A DNA stretch of 64,000 bases from Bacteroidia bacterium (GTDB taxonomy: Bacteria > Bacteroidota > Bacteroidia > Flavobacteriales > Flavobacteriaceae), in assembly GCA_030431055.1 (NCBI GenBank), contig JAUIJA010000003.1, positions 62,001 to 126,000 of the forward strand, given 5' to 3'. The position numbers were made by a program, and so were the translations under genes. Position 1 is the stretch's first letter. Each line of letters opens with the position of its first letter. Of this stretch, positions 1 to 9,193 are shown piece after piece. Under the pieces are notes generated by a model. That model was not told the DNA's origin and searched no databases. It saw only the letters and a program-made list of their open reading frames with translations.

Positions 1-2
1 GA

Positions 3-95
3 AAACGAATTCGCATGATTGAAACTTCTCACGGAAGTATAGGAATTGACACACCAGAAGATTTAGAAAAAGCGAGAGAATTACTTAAAAGCTAA
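3..95 (+). CDS. kdsB: 3-deoxy-manno-octulosonate cytidylyltransferase, C-terminal end (partial)
   Basis: Frame ending TAA at 93-95 reads ...[27 protein letters not shown], resembling the [10 protein letters not shown]-terminus of KdsB. Confidence 0.65.
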   Translation, partial: KRIRMIETSHGSIGIDTPEDLEKARELLKS

Positions 96-99
96 AATT

Positions 100-717
100 A
101 TGACACAAGAAGAATTAAAAAACCTAATTGGTTATAAAGAAGATAGAGTTGAGATTTTAAAAGCAAAAAAGCAATCTTTAGTAACTTTAGAAGAGGAAAT
201 TTCAACTTCAAAGTTTAAGCGTTCAATGCAATCGGCGTTTTATAATGTTAAGCGTTTTTTCTTATTATTTCTTACGGTTATTTTTATTCTAGCAGGTTTT
301 ACTGGATTAATTTATCCTAAGTTTTTATTTTTAAATTCCAGCAAGTATAAAAGTGACGTAGTTACTGATTTTCAGGACAATTATCAAAACAATACAAGTA
401 AAACACTAGAAATCAGTCTAAAAGAATTACAAGGAAATAATAAAGTTAATAACAAAACTGTTGTTCGTAATATTGAAGATTCTGTAGTAGAAGTTTCAGA
501 AGACAATGCTCATTTCTTTATTCGTGTAATTGCCTTTTCTTTAATTTTATTTGCTTTGGTTCTTTGGTATATTTCGAGTTTAACAATCGGAATTAGAAAT
601 AGAGAAGAAGTGGTCTCAAAAGTTATTGTTACAAATAAAGATATTATTAAAGATTACGAATTAAATATTGCTGAAGAAGAACGAGAAATTTCCGATTTAA
701 AACAGAAATTAAGCTAG
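100..717 (+). CDS. hypothetical protein with two predicted TM segments and coiled-coil ends
   Basis: 205-aa ORF with hydrophobic segments FFLLFLTVIFILAGFTGLIY and VIAFSLILFALVLWYI. Confidence 0.7.
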   Translation: MTQEELKNLIGYKEDRVEILKAKKQSLVTLEEEISTSKFKRSMQSAFYNVKRFFLLFLTVIFILAGFTGLIYPKFLFLNSSKYKSDVVTDFQDNYQNNTSKTLEISLKELQGNNKVNNKTVVRNIEDSVVEVSEDNAHFFIRVIAFSLILFALVLWYISSLTIGIRNREEVVSKVIVTNKDIIKDYELNIAEEEREISDLKQKLS

Positions 718-1374
718 TTTTTTAATCGTGAAAAGTTCGTTGTGAACTTCAATTTTCGGATACATTCTCACCGAATAGTTTTCGTTAAAATGACTTTTGT
801 AAGTTGCATTTCGCCGTCTATCTTTAAAACCTAAAACCATAGTATTAAACAAGATAAATCCATTTACTTTAAGTTTTGAATTAACTTTATTTATAAAGTG
901 TTCTTCAAATAAAAAGCTCGGCATTTTTGTGTCTTGAAAAATATCGATGATAATTAAATCGTAGGTTTTTTTCGTTTTTAAAACAAACTCAAAAGCATCT
1001 TCAACAACTAATTCTAAATTCGGAATTTCATTTAATTTAAAATAAGTATTAGCAAGCTTCACAACTTCTTCATCAATTTCAACACCAGTAATTTTTCCTT
1101 TAAATTTCACTTCATCAACCAAAGTTTTTATAACACTTCCTGCAGCAACACCAAGCACTAAAACATTTTCAAAACCTTGAATTCGCTTATAACCAATATA
1201 TTTTAAGCCTTTACGTAAGATTCGCTGTAAACTTCCATAAGAATAATTCGTGTTTTCAGAATCTAAAACCAATTGTCCATTATTCCAAGTAACCTCCAAA
1301 TTTTTACTAATCTGAGATGGCTTTTGATAGATTTTTATCGGTAAAAGGTAACTTAAATACTTCTTAAACATCAA
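709..1374 (-). CDS. spermidine synthase-like SAM-dependent methyltransferase fold protein
   Basis: NVLVLGVAAGSVIKTL...ITGVEIDEEVVKLA and YDLIIIDIF motifs. Confidence 0.75.
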   Translation of the reverse strand: MMFKKYLSYLLPIKIYQKPSQISKNLEVTWNNGQLVLDSENTNYSYGSLQRILRKGLKYIGYKRIQGFENVLVLGVAAGSVIKTLVDEVKFKGKITGVEIDEEVVKLANTYFKLNEIPNLELVVEDAFEFVLKTKKTYDLIIIDIFQDTKMPSFLFEEHFINKVNSKLKVNGFILFNTMVLGFKDRRRNATYKSHFNENYSVRMYPKIEVHNELFTIKKLA

Positions 1375-1399
1375 AAAATGATTTATAATCGTAAATATA

Positions 1400-1975
1400 A
1401 TGTTATTTTTGAGGAAAATTTATCGAATGAAAAAGTTTCTATATAAATTCATTTTTTTTAAGCTATTAGGTTGGAAAATAACCGGTGATATTCCAGCAAG
1501 TGTTAAAAAATGCGTTATGGTTGTTGTTCCGCATACAAGTTGGTACGATTTTTTTCTTGGAATTTTCACAAGAGGAATAATGGGACTAGAAATGAATTTT
1601 GTTGGCAAAAAAGAACTTTTTACATTTCCTTTTGGATATTATTTTAAATGGGTTGGTGGCGCACCTTTAAACAGAAGTAAAAACGAGAATAAAGTTGATG
1701 CAATTGCTAAAATATTTGCAGAAAAAGACGTTTTTCGATTAGCAATCGCTCCAGAAGGAACAAGAAAAAAAGTAAAAGAATGGAAAACAGGATTTTACTA
1801 TATTGCTTTAAAAGCAAATGTTCCTATAATTCCTGTAGGTTTTGATTACGAAAACAAAGAAGTTAAGTTATTTGAAGCTTTTACACCAACAGGCGATAAA
1901 GAAGCTGATTTTGAATATTTACAGAGTTTATTCAGAGGAATAAAAGGTAAAATTCCTGAAAACAGCTTTGAATAA
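1400..1975 (+). CDS. 1-acyl-sn-glycerol-3-phosphate acyltransferase (PlsC-like); start may be 1430
   Basis: VVVPHTSWYDFF (HX4D-like) and APEGTRKK motifs. Confidence 0.85.
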   Translation: MLFLRKIYRMKKFLYKFIFFKLLGWKITGDIPASVKKCVMVVVPHTSWYDFFLGIFTRGIMGLEMNFVGKKELFTFPFGYYFKWVGGAPLNRSKNENKVDAIAKIFAEKDVFRLAIAPEGTRKKVKEWKTGFYYIALKANVPIIPVGFDYENKEVKLFEAFTPTGDKEADFEYLQSLFRGIKGKIPENSFE

Positions 1976-1981
1976 CGCTAG

Positions 1982-2416
1982 TTATTCAGGTTGATAACTC
2001 TTAAAAGTTCCGTTTTTATAAAAAATCACAATTTTATCAATTGATGATTGTTCAACTTTAGCTGTAGTTTCCAAATTTTCTTGTTTAACTAGATTTTCTA
2101 CAACTTCATTTTTATCACTAATTTGCTTTTCTTCAGAAAGATCTTCTTTATTGCTATTTTGAATTGGAGTAGAAGTGAAGTTTTCTTCGTTTTTAGGAAA
2201 TTCCCCTTTTCCTTGTAATAACCAATACAAATCTACTTCTTTAAAAACATCTGTAACTTTTAATACAAACTCTAAACTTGGCTTATTTCTACCAGAGAGT
2301 AGGTGAGATAAACTCGAGCGTTGTACGCCAATTTTATCAGCAAAAGAAGAAGCCGTTAGACTGTAATAATCTAATATCGTTTGTAGTTTAGATGTAAATT
2401 CTTCGATGTTTAACAT
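1982..2416 (-). CDS. XRE-family helix-turn-helix transcriptional regulator
   Basis: N-terminal HTH: TASSFADKIGVQRSSLSHLLSGRNKPSLEFVLKV. Confidence 0.85.
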   Translation of the reverse strand: MLNIEEFTSKLQTILDYYSLTASSFADKIGVQRSSLSHLLSGRNKPSLEFVLKVTDVFKEVDLYWLLQGKGEFPKNEENFTSTPIQNSNKEDLSEEKQISDKNEVVENLVKQENLETTAKVEQSSIDKIVIFYKNGTFKSYQPE

Positions 2417-2417
2417 T

Positions 2418-2703
2418 GTAACAAATGTGATTTCAAATGGTGTTACAAATGTAATTAGAATCTAAAAACAAAACAAGTTTACAATTGTAAAACTCAATTT
2501 ATTTATTAAACTATAACTTTAAATGCTAGTTATAAATAACTGATATATAGTATTTTAAATTATTAAACAATATTTGTTTAATTGTGTGAACTTTTAATTC
2601 TATTAGTTAATTCATTAGATGTAAATTATGTTTACAAGTGTAATTTATTTCGAATATCTTTTTGTTTACATTTGTAAAAATTAAGTTGTTTACATTTGTA
2701 ACA
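2418..2703. promoter_or_regulatory. cluster of operator-like inverted repeats TTTACAnnTGTAA
   Basis: TTACAAATGTAA 2443-2454, TTTACAATTGTAAA 2478-2491, TTTACAAGTGTAA 2631-2643, GTTTACATTTGTAAAA 2664-2679, GTTTACATTTGTAACA 2688-2703, and a weaker TGTAACAAATGTGA at about 2418. Confidence 0.7.
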
Positions 2704-2714
2704 AATCCAACGTA

Positions 2715-3869
2715 ATGAATTTTTTAGATTTAGCAACTCATTATTTATATAATCCAATTAAAGGACGTTATCAAACAAACGATTCAATTCAAGTTTTTTT
2801 AAAAACGCTTTCACATGAATTTATTCAAAAGGAAATAGGAACATCTTTTTTAAAGAAACCGATAACAAGTATTCAGTTTGGTTCAGGTAAAATAAAAGTT
2901 TTAATGTGGTCGCAAATGCACGGAAACGAATCGACTACAACTAAAGGCTTAATCGATTTTTTAAACTATTTGAATTCTGAAGAAAATGCTAAAGAAATCA
3001 AGGATAACTTTACCTTATTATGTGTTCCTATCTTAAATCCGGATGGAGCTGAGTTATACACGAGAGAAAATGCAGTCAAAGTAGATTTAAATCGGGATGC
3101 TAAAAATATAACGCAACCTGAGAGTAAAGTTTTAAGAGCGCTTTATTTGAATTTTCAGCCTGATGTTTGCTTTAACCTACATGATCAACGTACAATTTTT
3201 GCTGCTGGCGATTCTAAACTTCCAGCAACAATGTCTTTTTTAGCACCAGCTTACAATAAGAAAAGGGAGTTTAATGAAGTTCGTTTAAAAACAGTTGCGA
3301 TTATTAACGCTATTAATGCTGAGCTTCAAAAAATTATACCAAATCAAGTTGGACGATATGATGATGCGTTCAACGAAAACTGTATAGGAGATTATTTAAT
3401 GACTCAAAATACGCCAACAATCTTATTTGAAGCCGGACATTACAAAGATGATTATCAGCGTGATGAAGTACGAAAATTCGTGTTTGTTTCCATTTTATCT
3501 GCACTAACAAAAATTGCTAGTGACTTTAATGATTTTGATAATGAATTAGAGGATTATTTGAAAATTCCTCAAAACAAAGTTAGTTTTCAGGATTTTCTTT
3601 ACAAAAACATTAAAATTAACGATGACGGAAACGAAAAAATAATTAATTTTGCCGCTCATTTTAAAGAAGTTCTAAAAAACGCTAAAATAGAGTTTGAAGC
3701 AAGAATTTCAGAAATTGAATGTGTTGAGAGTAAATTAGGTCATTTTGAATTCGACGGAATGAAGTTTGAATTTGATTCGGAATTTGGAAAAAAACCAATA
3801 ATTGACAAAAAAGCTGATTTTTCTTTAAATAAAATGTTAAAATTCCGCAATGGTTTGCAAATAAATTAA
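2715..3869 (+). CDS. M14 family zinc carboxypeptidase
   Basis: MWSQMHGNESTTT (HxxE), NPDGAELYTRENAVKVDLNRDA, FNLHDQR, LFEAGHYKDD. Confidence 0.85.
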   Translation: MNFLDLATHYLYNPIKGRYQTNDSIQVFLKTLSHEFIQKEIGTSFLKKPITSIQFGSGKIKVLMWSQMHGNESTTTKGLIDFLNYLNSEENAKEIKDNFTLLCVPILNPDGAELYTRENAVKVDLNRDAKNITQPESKVLRALYLNFQPDVCFNLHDQRTIFAAGDSKLPATMSFLAPAYNKKREFNEVRLKTVAIINAINAELQKIIPNQVGRYDDAFNENCIGDYLMTQNTPTILFEAGHYKDDYQRDEVRKFVFVSILSALTKIASDFNDFDNELEDYLKIPQNKVSFQDFLYKNIKINDDGNEKIINFAAHFKEVLKNAKIEFEARISEIECVESKLGHFEFDGMKFEFDSEFGKKPIIDKKADFSLNKMLKFRNGLQIN

Positions 3870-3914
3870 TATTTTTGCCCAGTAATTATAAACACAATTT
3901 TTTAAGCACTTTAT

Positions 3915-4394
3915 ATGAGTAAGTTTCGTTTAGATGAAGTTGATCATCAAATTTTGGACATGTTAATCGATAATACACGTGTTCCTTTTACAGATATTGC
4001 AAAAAAACTTTTAATTTCAGCTGGAACAGTTCATGTTCGTGTTAAGAAAATGGAAGATGCGGGAATTATCCAAGGTTCGTCATTAACATTAGATTACGAA
4101 AAGTTAGGATATTCATTTATTGCATATGTAGGAGTTTTTCTTCATAATACTTCTCAAACTAAATTTGTTTTAGAGCGCATTAGCGAAATTCCATATGTAA
4201 CAGTTGCACACGTAACTACAGGAAAGTTTAATGTATTCTGTAAAATTAGAGCTAGAGATACAAAACATGCAAAAGAAGTTATCTTTATGATTGATGACAT
4301 CGAAGGAGTTTACAGAACTGAAACGATGATTTCTCTTGAAGAAAGCATTAATGATAAGAGACGATTAATGCACACAATTTTTAAAGAAATGTAA
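3915..4394 (+). CDS. Lrp/AsnC family transcriptional regulator
   Basis: N-terminal HTH (VDHQILDMLIDNTRVPFTDIAKKL) plus RAM-like domain. Confidence 0.9.
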   Translation: MSKFRLDEVDHQILDMLIDNTRVPFTDIAKKLLISAGTVHVRVKKMEDAGIIQGSSLTLDYEKLGYSFIAYVGVFLHNTSQTKFVLERISEIPYVTVAHVTTGKFNVFCKIRARDTKHAKEVIFMIDDIEGVYRTETMISLEESINDKRRLMHTIFKEM

Positions 4395-4399
4395 TTTTT

Positions 4400-4424
4400 A
4401 ATCCCGATTTATTCGGGATTTTTT
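4400..4424 (+). terminator. rho-independent terminator
   Basis: AATCCCGATTTATTCGGGATTTTTT. Confidence 0.8.
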
Positions 4425-4437
4425 AATCCTTGTATTC

Positions 4438-4947
4438 ATGCATTTTGAAGCTAACGAATTTGGCGCTTATTACAAACCGTATATTGAAAAAGCTATTCAT
4501 TATAATTCAATACTTGAAGGTTTAACCAAAAACAGTAAGGAAGTAATTGCTTTTTTTGAAAATTTACCTTCTGAGAAATTAGAATTTCAATATGCAGTAG
4601 GAAAATGGACACCAAAAGACATTTTATTGCATTTAATAGATGTTGAAAGAGTTTTTACATATCGCGGATTGTGCATTGCTAGAAATGATAAAACAGAGTT
4701 TCCAGGATTTGAAGAAAATGATTACGTAAACGAAGCAAATGCAAACACAAGAGAACTGAAAGATTTAATTGAAGAATTTAAAACAGTTAGAAGTTCTACA
4801 GTTTCTTTATACAATTCGTTTAATAACGAACAGTTAAAAAGAGTAGGAGTTGCTTCTTCTGCTTCGGTTTCTGTTAGAGCGCTAGCCTATATGACAATTG
4901 GGCATTATATACACCACATACAAGTAATAAAAGAACGATATTTATAA
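4438..4947 (+). CDS. DinB family protein
   Basis: KWTPKDILLHLIDVERVFTYR...HYIHHIQVIKERYL. Confidence 0.85.
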   Translation: MHFEANEFGAYYKPYIEKAIHYNSILEGLTKNSKEVIAFFENLPSEKLEFQYAVGKWTPKDILLHLIDVERVFTYRGLCIARNDKTEFPGFEENDYVNEANANTRELKDLIEEFKTVRSSTVSLYNSFNNEQLKRVGVASSASVSVRALAYMTIGHYIHHIQVIKERYL

Positions 4948-4978
4948 AAAAAAGGAAAGCATTTGCTTTCCTTTTTTA
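4948..4978. terminator. bidirectional terminator
   Basis: AAAAAAAGGAAAGCATTTGCTTTCCTTTTTT between convergent genes. Confidence 0.8.
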
Positions 4979-4979
4979 T

Positions 4980-5276
4980 TTAATCTTCGTCAGATTCGTC
5001 TGCTACTTCTAAATCTTTTAAGTCTAAATCGTCGTTTCCGTTATCATCATCCAAATCATCTTCGTCGAAGTTTTCAATTCTATCTGCAAGTTTTGTACTA
5101 ACTTTTACCAAGTAAATAGTGTCTTCTGTTCGTACTTCAACAGCTTCAACTGTTTCATTTTTAGCATTTTTGAAGCGAATGATATCTGAATCTTCATATC
5201 CTTCAGGAAACCTATCTACTAGTAGCGTTAAGATTTCGTTTGTTAATTTTGCATAATCAACAATTACTCTTTTCAT
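4980..5276 (-). CDS. conserved hypothetical protein with acidic C-terminus
   Basis: 98-aa ORF ending in a D/E-rich tail. Confidence 0.7.
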   Translation of the reverse strand: MKRVIVDYAKLTNEILTLLVDRFPEGYEDSDIIRFKNAKNETVEAVEVRTEDTIYLVKVSTKLADRIENFDEDDLDDDNGNDDLDLKDLEVADESDED

Positions 5277-5362
5277 TGGGTTACTTTTTGTATTGTTTTT
5301 TTTTCAAATGTAATACCGAAAATGAAATAATCAAATACTTTATTGTTTTTTTTCGTTAAAAA

Positions 5363-6337
5363 TTACCAACCTAAAATATAAGCAAAAATCAGTGGTGCAA
5401 CTATTGTCGCATCTGATTCTACAATGAATTTTGGCGTGTTAATATCTAATTTCCCCCAAGTTATTTTTTCATTTGGAACTGCTCCAGAATAAGAACCATA
5501 ACTTGTTGTTGAATCTGAAATTTGACAGAAATATGCCCAAAATGGAACATCATGCATTTCCATATCTTGATATAACATTGGTACAACACAAATAGGGAAG
5601 TCACCAGCAATTCCTCCACCAATTTGGAAGAATCCAATTCCTTTTCCTGCACAATTATCTCTGTACCAATCTGCAAGCCACATCATATATTCAACACCAC
5701 TTTTCATAGTTGTAGCTTTGAATTCTCCTTTGATACAGTATGAAGCAAAAATGTTACCCATTGTACTATCTTCCCAACCAGGAACTACAATTGGAATGTT
5801 TTTTTCTGCAGCTGCAACCATCCAAGAATCTTTTGGATCAATTTCATAATACTGTTCTAAAACTCCAGAGTTAATCATTTGATACATAAATTCATGTGGA
5901 AAATATCTTTCGCCAGCTTTATCAGCTTTGTTCCAAATGTCATGTAAATGCGATTGTAGTCTTCTAAAAGCTTCTTCTTCAGGAATACAAGTGTCAGTTA
6001 CACGATTGTAATGGTTTTCTAATAAATCCCATTCCTCTTGTGGCGATAAATCTCTATAATTTGGAACTCTTTTATATGAATTATGCGCAACCAAGTTCAT
6101 AATATCTTCTTCAAGATTTGCTCCTGTACAAGAAATAATATGAATTTTATCTTGACGAATCATTTCTGCTAATGATTTACCTAGTTCAGCTGTTGACATT
6201 GCTCCCGCTAGAGTAACCATCATTTTACCATTATCTAACAAGTGTTCTTCGTAGCCTTTAGCCGCATCAACTAAAGCAGCAGCATTAAAGTGCAAATAAT
6301 GTTTTTCTACAAATTGACTAATTGGACCTTTATTCAT
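5363..6337 (-). CDS. deoxyhypusine synthase family protein
   Basis: GIGFFQIGGGIAGDFPICVVPMLYQDM...YGSYSGAVPNEKITWGKL motifs. Confidence 0.88.
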   Translation of the reverse strand: MNKGPISQFVEKHYLHFNAAALVDAAKGYEEHLLDNGKMMVTLAGAMSTAELGKSLAEMIRQDKIHIISCTGANLEEDIMNLVAHNSYKRVPNYRDLSPQEEWDLLENHYNRVTDTCIPEEEAFRRLQSHLHDIWNKADKAGERYFPHEFMYQMINSGVLEQYYEIDPKDSWMVAAAEKNIPIVVPGWEDSTMGNIFASYCIKGEFKATTMKSGVEYMMWLADWYRDNCAGKGIGFFQIGGGIAGDFPICVVPMLYQDMEMHDVPFWAYFCQISDSTTSYGSYSGAVPNEKITWGKLDINTPKFIVESDATIVAPLIFAYILGW

Positions 6338-6345
6338 TTTTAATT

Positions 6346-7746
6346 TTATTTTTTGTTATAACCTAAAATATCTAAAACTTCATCGGCATTTTGTTGCTGA
6401 GAAAATACTTCTGTAGCTAAAATTCCGTTTTTATCTCTATCGATTAAAATATGCTTTGGTTGTGGAATTAAACAGTGATGTAAACCTCCAAAACCTCCTA
6501 TAGTTTCTTGATAAGCTCCTGTGTTGAAAAATCCTATATATAATGGTTTTTCACGATTATATTTAGGTAAATAAACAGCATTCATGTGTTGTTCTGAATT
6601 GTAATAATCATCAGAATCACATGTTAATCCGCCTAATAAAACTCTTTCGTAAGTATCATTCCAACGGTTTACCGCCAACATAACAAAACGCTTGTTGATA
6701 GCCCAAGTATCAGGTAAAGTTGTAATGAAAGAAGAATCAATCATATTCCAGTTTTCTCTATCGTTTTGTTGTTTTTGATACAATACTTCGTAAATAGCTC
6801 CGCCAGATTCTCCAACAGTAAACGAACCAAATTCTGTAAAGATATTTGGAACTTCAACTTCAGCTTCATCACATGCAATCTTGATTTGATTTAAGATTTC
6901 TTCAATCATATATTGATAATCGTAATCAAATGCTAAAGAATTTTTAATTGGAAATCCGCCGCCAATATTTAAACTATCAAGTGTAGGACATTCTTTTTTC
7001 AAAGCGATGTACACTTTCATACATTTTAAAAGTTCGTTCCAATAATATGCTGTATCGCGAATTCCTGTATTAATAAAGAAGTGAAGCATTTTAAGTTCAA
7101 CTTTCTTATTCTCTTGAATTTGCTTACGATAAAACGGAACAATGTTTTTATAACCAATTCCTAAACGAGAAGTGTAGAACTCAAATTTTGGTTCTTCTTC
7201 CGCAGCAATACGAATTCCGATTTTGATTTTACTTTTGATTTTCTCTTGTAATAAATCTAATTCTTCGTAATTATCGATTACTGGAATTGTATTTTTATGT
7301 CCGTTATTGATTAAACGTGCAATGTTATCAATATAAGCATCACGCTTAAAACCGTTGCAAACTACAAATGTATTTTTATTGATTTTTCCTTCTTCAATAA
7401 GGCTTTCAACAATATTAATATCAAAAGCAGATGATGTTTCAATATGAATGTTATTTTTTAAAGCTTCATCTAAAACGAATTTAAAATGAGAACTTTTTGT
7501 ACAGTAACAATAATAGTATTTACCATCATAATCTAATTTTTCCATTGCGTTTCTAAACCAAATTTTAGATTGGCGAATGTTCTTAGAAATTTTTGGTAAA
7601 TACGTGAATTTTAATGGCGTTCCATATTCTTCGACTAATTTCATTAAATCGATTCCGTGAAACTGTAATGAATCTTTATTTAAAGTAAATTCTTCTTGTG
7701 GGAAGTAAAAAGTTTGATTAATTAAATCGGAATAACTTGTTTTCAT
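6346..7746 (-). CDS. speA: biosynthetic arginine decarboxylase (PLP-dependent, fold III)
   Basis: YYCYCTKSSHF, LNIGGGFPIKNSLAF, GGLTCDSDDYY motifs. Confidence 0.85.
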   Translation of the reverse strand: MKTSYSDLINQTFYFPQEEFTLNKDSLQFHGIDLMKLVEEYGTPLKFTYLPKISKNIRQSKIWFRNAMEKLDYDGKYYYCYCTKSSHFKFVLDEALKNNIHIETSSAFDINIVESLIEEGKINKNTFVVCNGFKRDAYIDNIARLINNGHKNTIPVIDNYEELDLLQEKIKSKIKIGIRIAAEEEPKFEFYTSRLGIGYKNIVPFYRKQIQENKKVELKMLHFFINTGIRDTAYYWNELLKCMKVYIALKKECPTLDSLNIGGGFPIKNSLAFDYDYQYMIEEILNQIKIACDEAEVEVPNIFTEFGSFTVGESGGAIYEVLYQKQQNDRENWNMIDSSFITTLPDTWAINKRFVMLAVNRWNDTYERVLLGGLTCDSDDYYNSEQHMNAVYLPKYNREKPLYIGFFNTGAYQETIGGFGGLHHCLIPQPKHILIDRDKNGILATEVFSQQQNADEVLDILGYNKK

Positions 7747-7814
7747 TATTCTGTTAAGGTTAAAATTTATTAAATAAGCTAAATATTACTCAAACATATA
7801 TTTCAAACTGCATC

Positions 7815-7985
7815 TCAAACTCTAATATTAGCAAAAATTATTGGTAATTTCTTATAATTCGCTTTTAAAAGTAAAAATAAATCGATAAATGTATGTTCTT
7901 GATATTGTTTTAACAAACAATACAATTCTTTCCAGCTTTTAATTGGATAAAATTTAGGTTGTAGCAAAATACATTTAACTTTCAT
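7815..7985 (-). CDS. putative small protein (56 aa)
   Basis: Below the ORF-track cutoff; MKVKCILLQPKFYPIKSWKELYCLLKQYQEHTFIDLFLLLKANYKKLPIIFANIRV* read from the minus strand. Confidence 0.35.
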   Translation of the reverse strand: MKVKCILLQPKFYPIKSWKELYCLLKQYQEHTFIDLFLLLKANYKKLPIIFANIRV

Positions 7986-8034
7986 TAGAGCAAATGTATA
8001 AAATAAAAATATAGAAAATTAAATTTATTTTTAA

Positions 8035-9099
8035 TTATTTGTAATCTTCAAAAGCATTGTAAATCAAATCGTTATCACAATGTTGGTTGATTTTTATTTT
8101 TCCAATTCCATTTAAAAGTGCAAATTGAACTTTCCCAAATTCATTTTTCTTATCAAAAATTAAAAGTTCGATAATAGCATCAATATCTTCTTTAGAAAAC
8201 TCAACTTTATCAAAATATTCACCTATAATATATTTAATTTCGAAATATTCATCATTTGTAAGTAAACCTTTTTCTTTTGAAATAAAACTTTCTAAAATCA
8301 TTCCGATAGCAACAGCGTGACCATGAAGTAGTGTAGGTTTGTTTTCATTTTCTAAACAATAACTCTCAATTGCATGACCAAGCGTATGGCCGAAATTTAA
8401 TGCTTTGCGGATACCATTTTCGGTTAAATCTTCCGAAACTATCGTGTTTTTAATTTGAATAGATTGATGAATTAATCCACCTAAATCTTCTGTAGTTAAA
8501 GAAGTTAAGTTTTTAAATTTATTCCAATATTCTTTGTCGTATATCAATCCGTGTTTTAGCATTTCAGCTAAACCAGAACGCATTTCATCAACAGGAAGCG
8601 TTTCTAAAAAACTAGTATCGACTAAAACAGCTTTTGGTTCGCGAATAATACCAATTTGGTTTTTCAAATTCCCTAAATCAACGCCATTTTTTCCACCAAT
8701 TGCCGCATCAACCATTCCTAAAAGAGTAGTAGGAATATTAATAAATTCGATTCCTCTTTTAAACGTACAAGCAATAAATCCGCCTAAATCAGTAACAACT
8801 CCGCCACCTAAATTTAGCACTAAACTTTTTCTATCGGCACCTAAATCAATTAGCGCTGACCAAATATCAACGCAAGTTTCAATATTTTTAAACTGCTCTC
8901 CAGCTTCTAATTCAATGATTTCGATTTCAACTTCGGTAACTAAGTTTGGCAAAAAACTAGGCAAACAATGCTGTGAAGTATTTTCATCAACCAGAATAAA
9001 AACTTTTGAAAAACTCTTATCTACTAATAAGTTAGCTAAATAATTATAGCAATTTTCGTTAAAAAATATAGTGTGATTAACGGCTTGTATGGTTTCCAT
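8035..9099 (-). CDS. aroB: 3-dehydroquinate synthase
   Basis: NLGGGVVTDLGGFIACTFKRGI, NIPTTLLGMVDAAIGGKNGVDL, ALNFGHTLGHAIE. Confidence 0.95.
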   Translation of the reverse strand: METIQAVNHTIFFNENCYNYLANLLVDKSFSKVFILVDENTSQHCLPSFLPNLVTEVEIEIIELEAGEQFKNIETCVDIWSALIDLGADRKSLVLNLGGGVVTDLGGFIACTFKRGIEFINIPTTLLGMVDAAIGGKNGVDLGNLKNQIGIIREPKAVLVDTSFLETLPVDEMRSGLAEMLKHGLIYDKEYWNKFKNLTSLTTEDLGGLIHQSIQIKNTIVSEDLTENGIRKALNFGHTLGHAIESYCLENENKPTLLHGHAVAIGMILESFISKEKGLLTNDEYFEIKYIIGEYFDKVEFSKEDIDAIIELLIFDKKNEFGKVQFALLNGIGKIKINQHCDNDLIYNAFEDYK

Positions 9100-9193
9100 G
9101 TTTCAATTTTCTAATAGAATACAAAATAAGGTAATTTTTATTTAAAAATTGGGACTTCTAAAGTATATTTGTACTGCTTTTATAAACCAATTT

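Noticed and set aside
1420-1608. Antisense ORFs across core genes (e.g. 1420-1608, 8534-9043, 14179-14454, 16615-16842, 36006-36365, 43459-43689, 48348-48584)
   Set aside because: They lie fully inside well-supported genes on the other strand and show no domain signatures.
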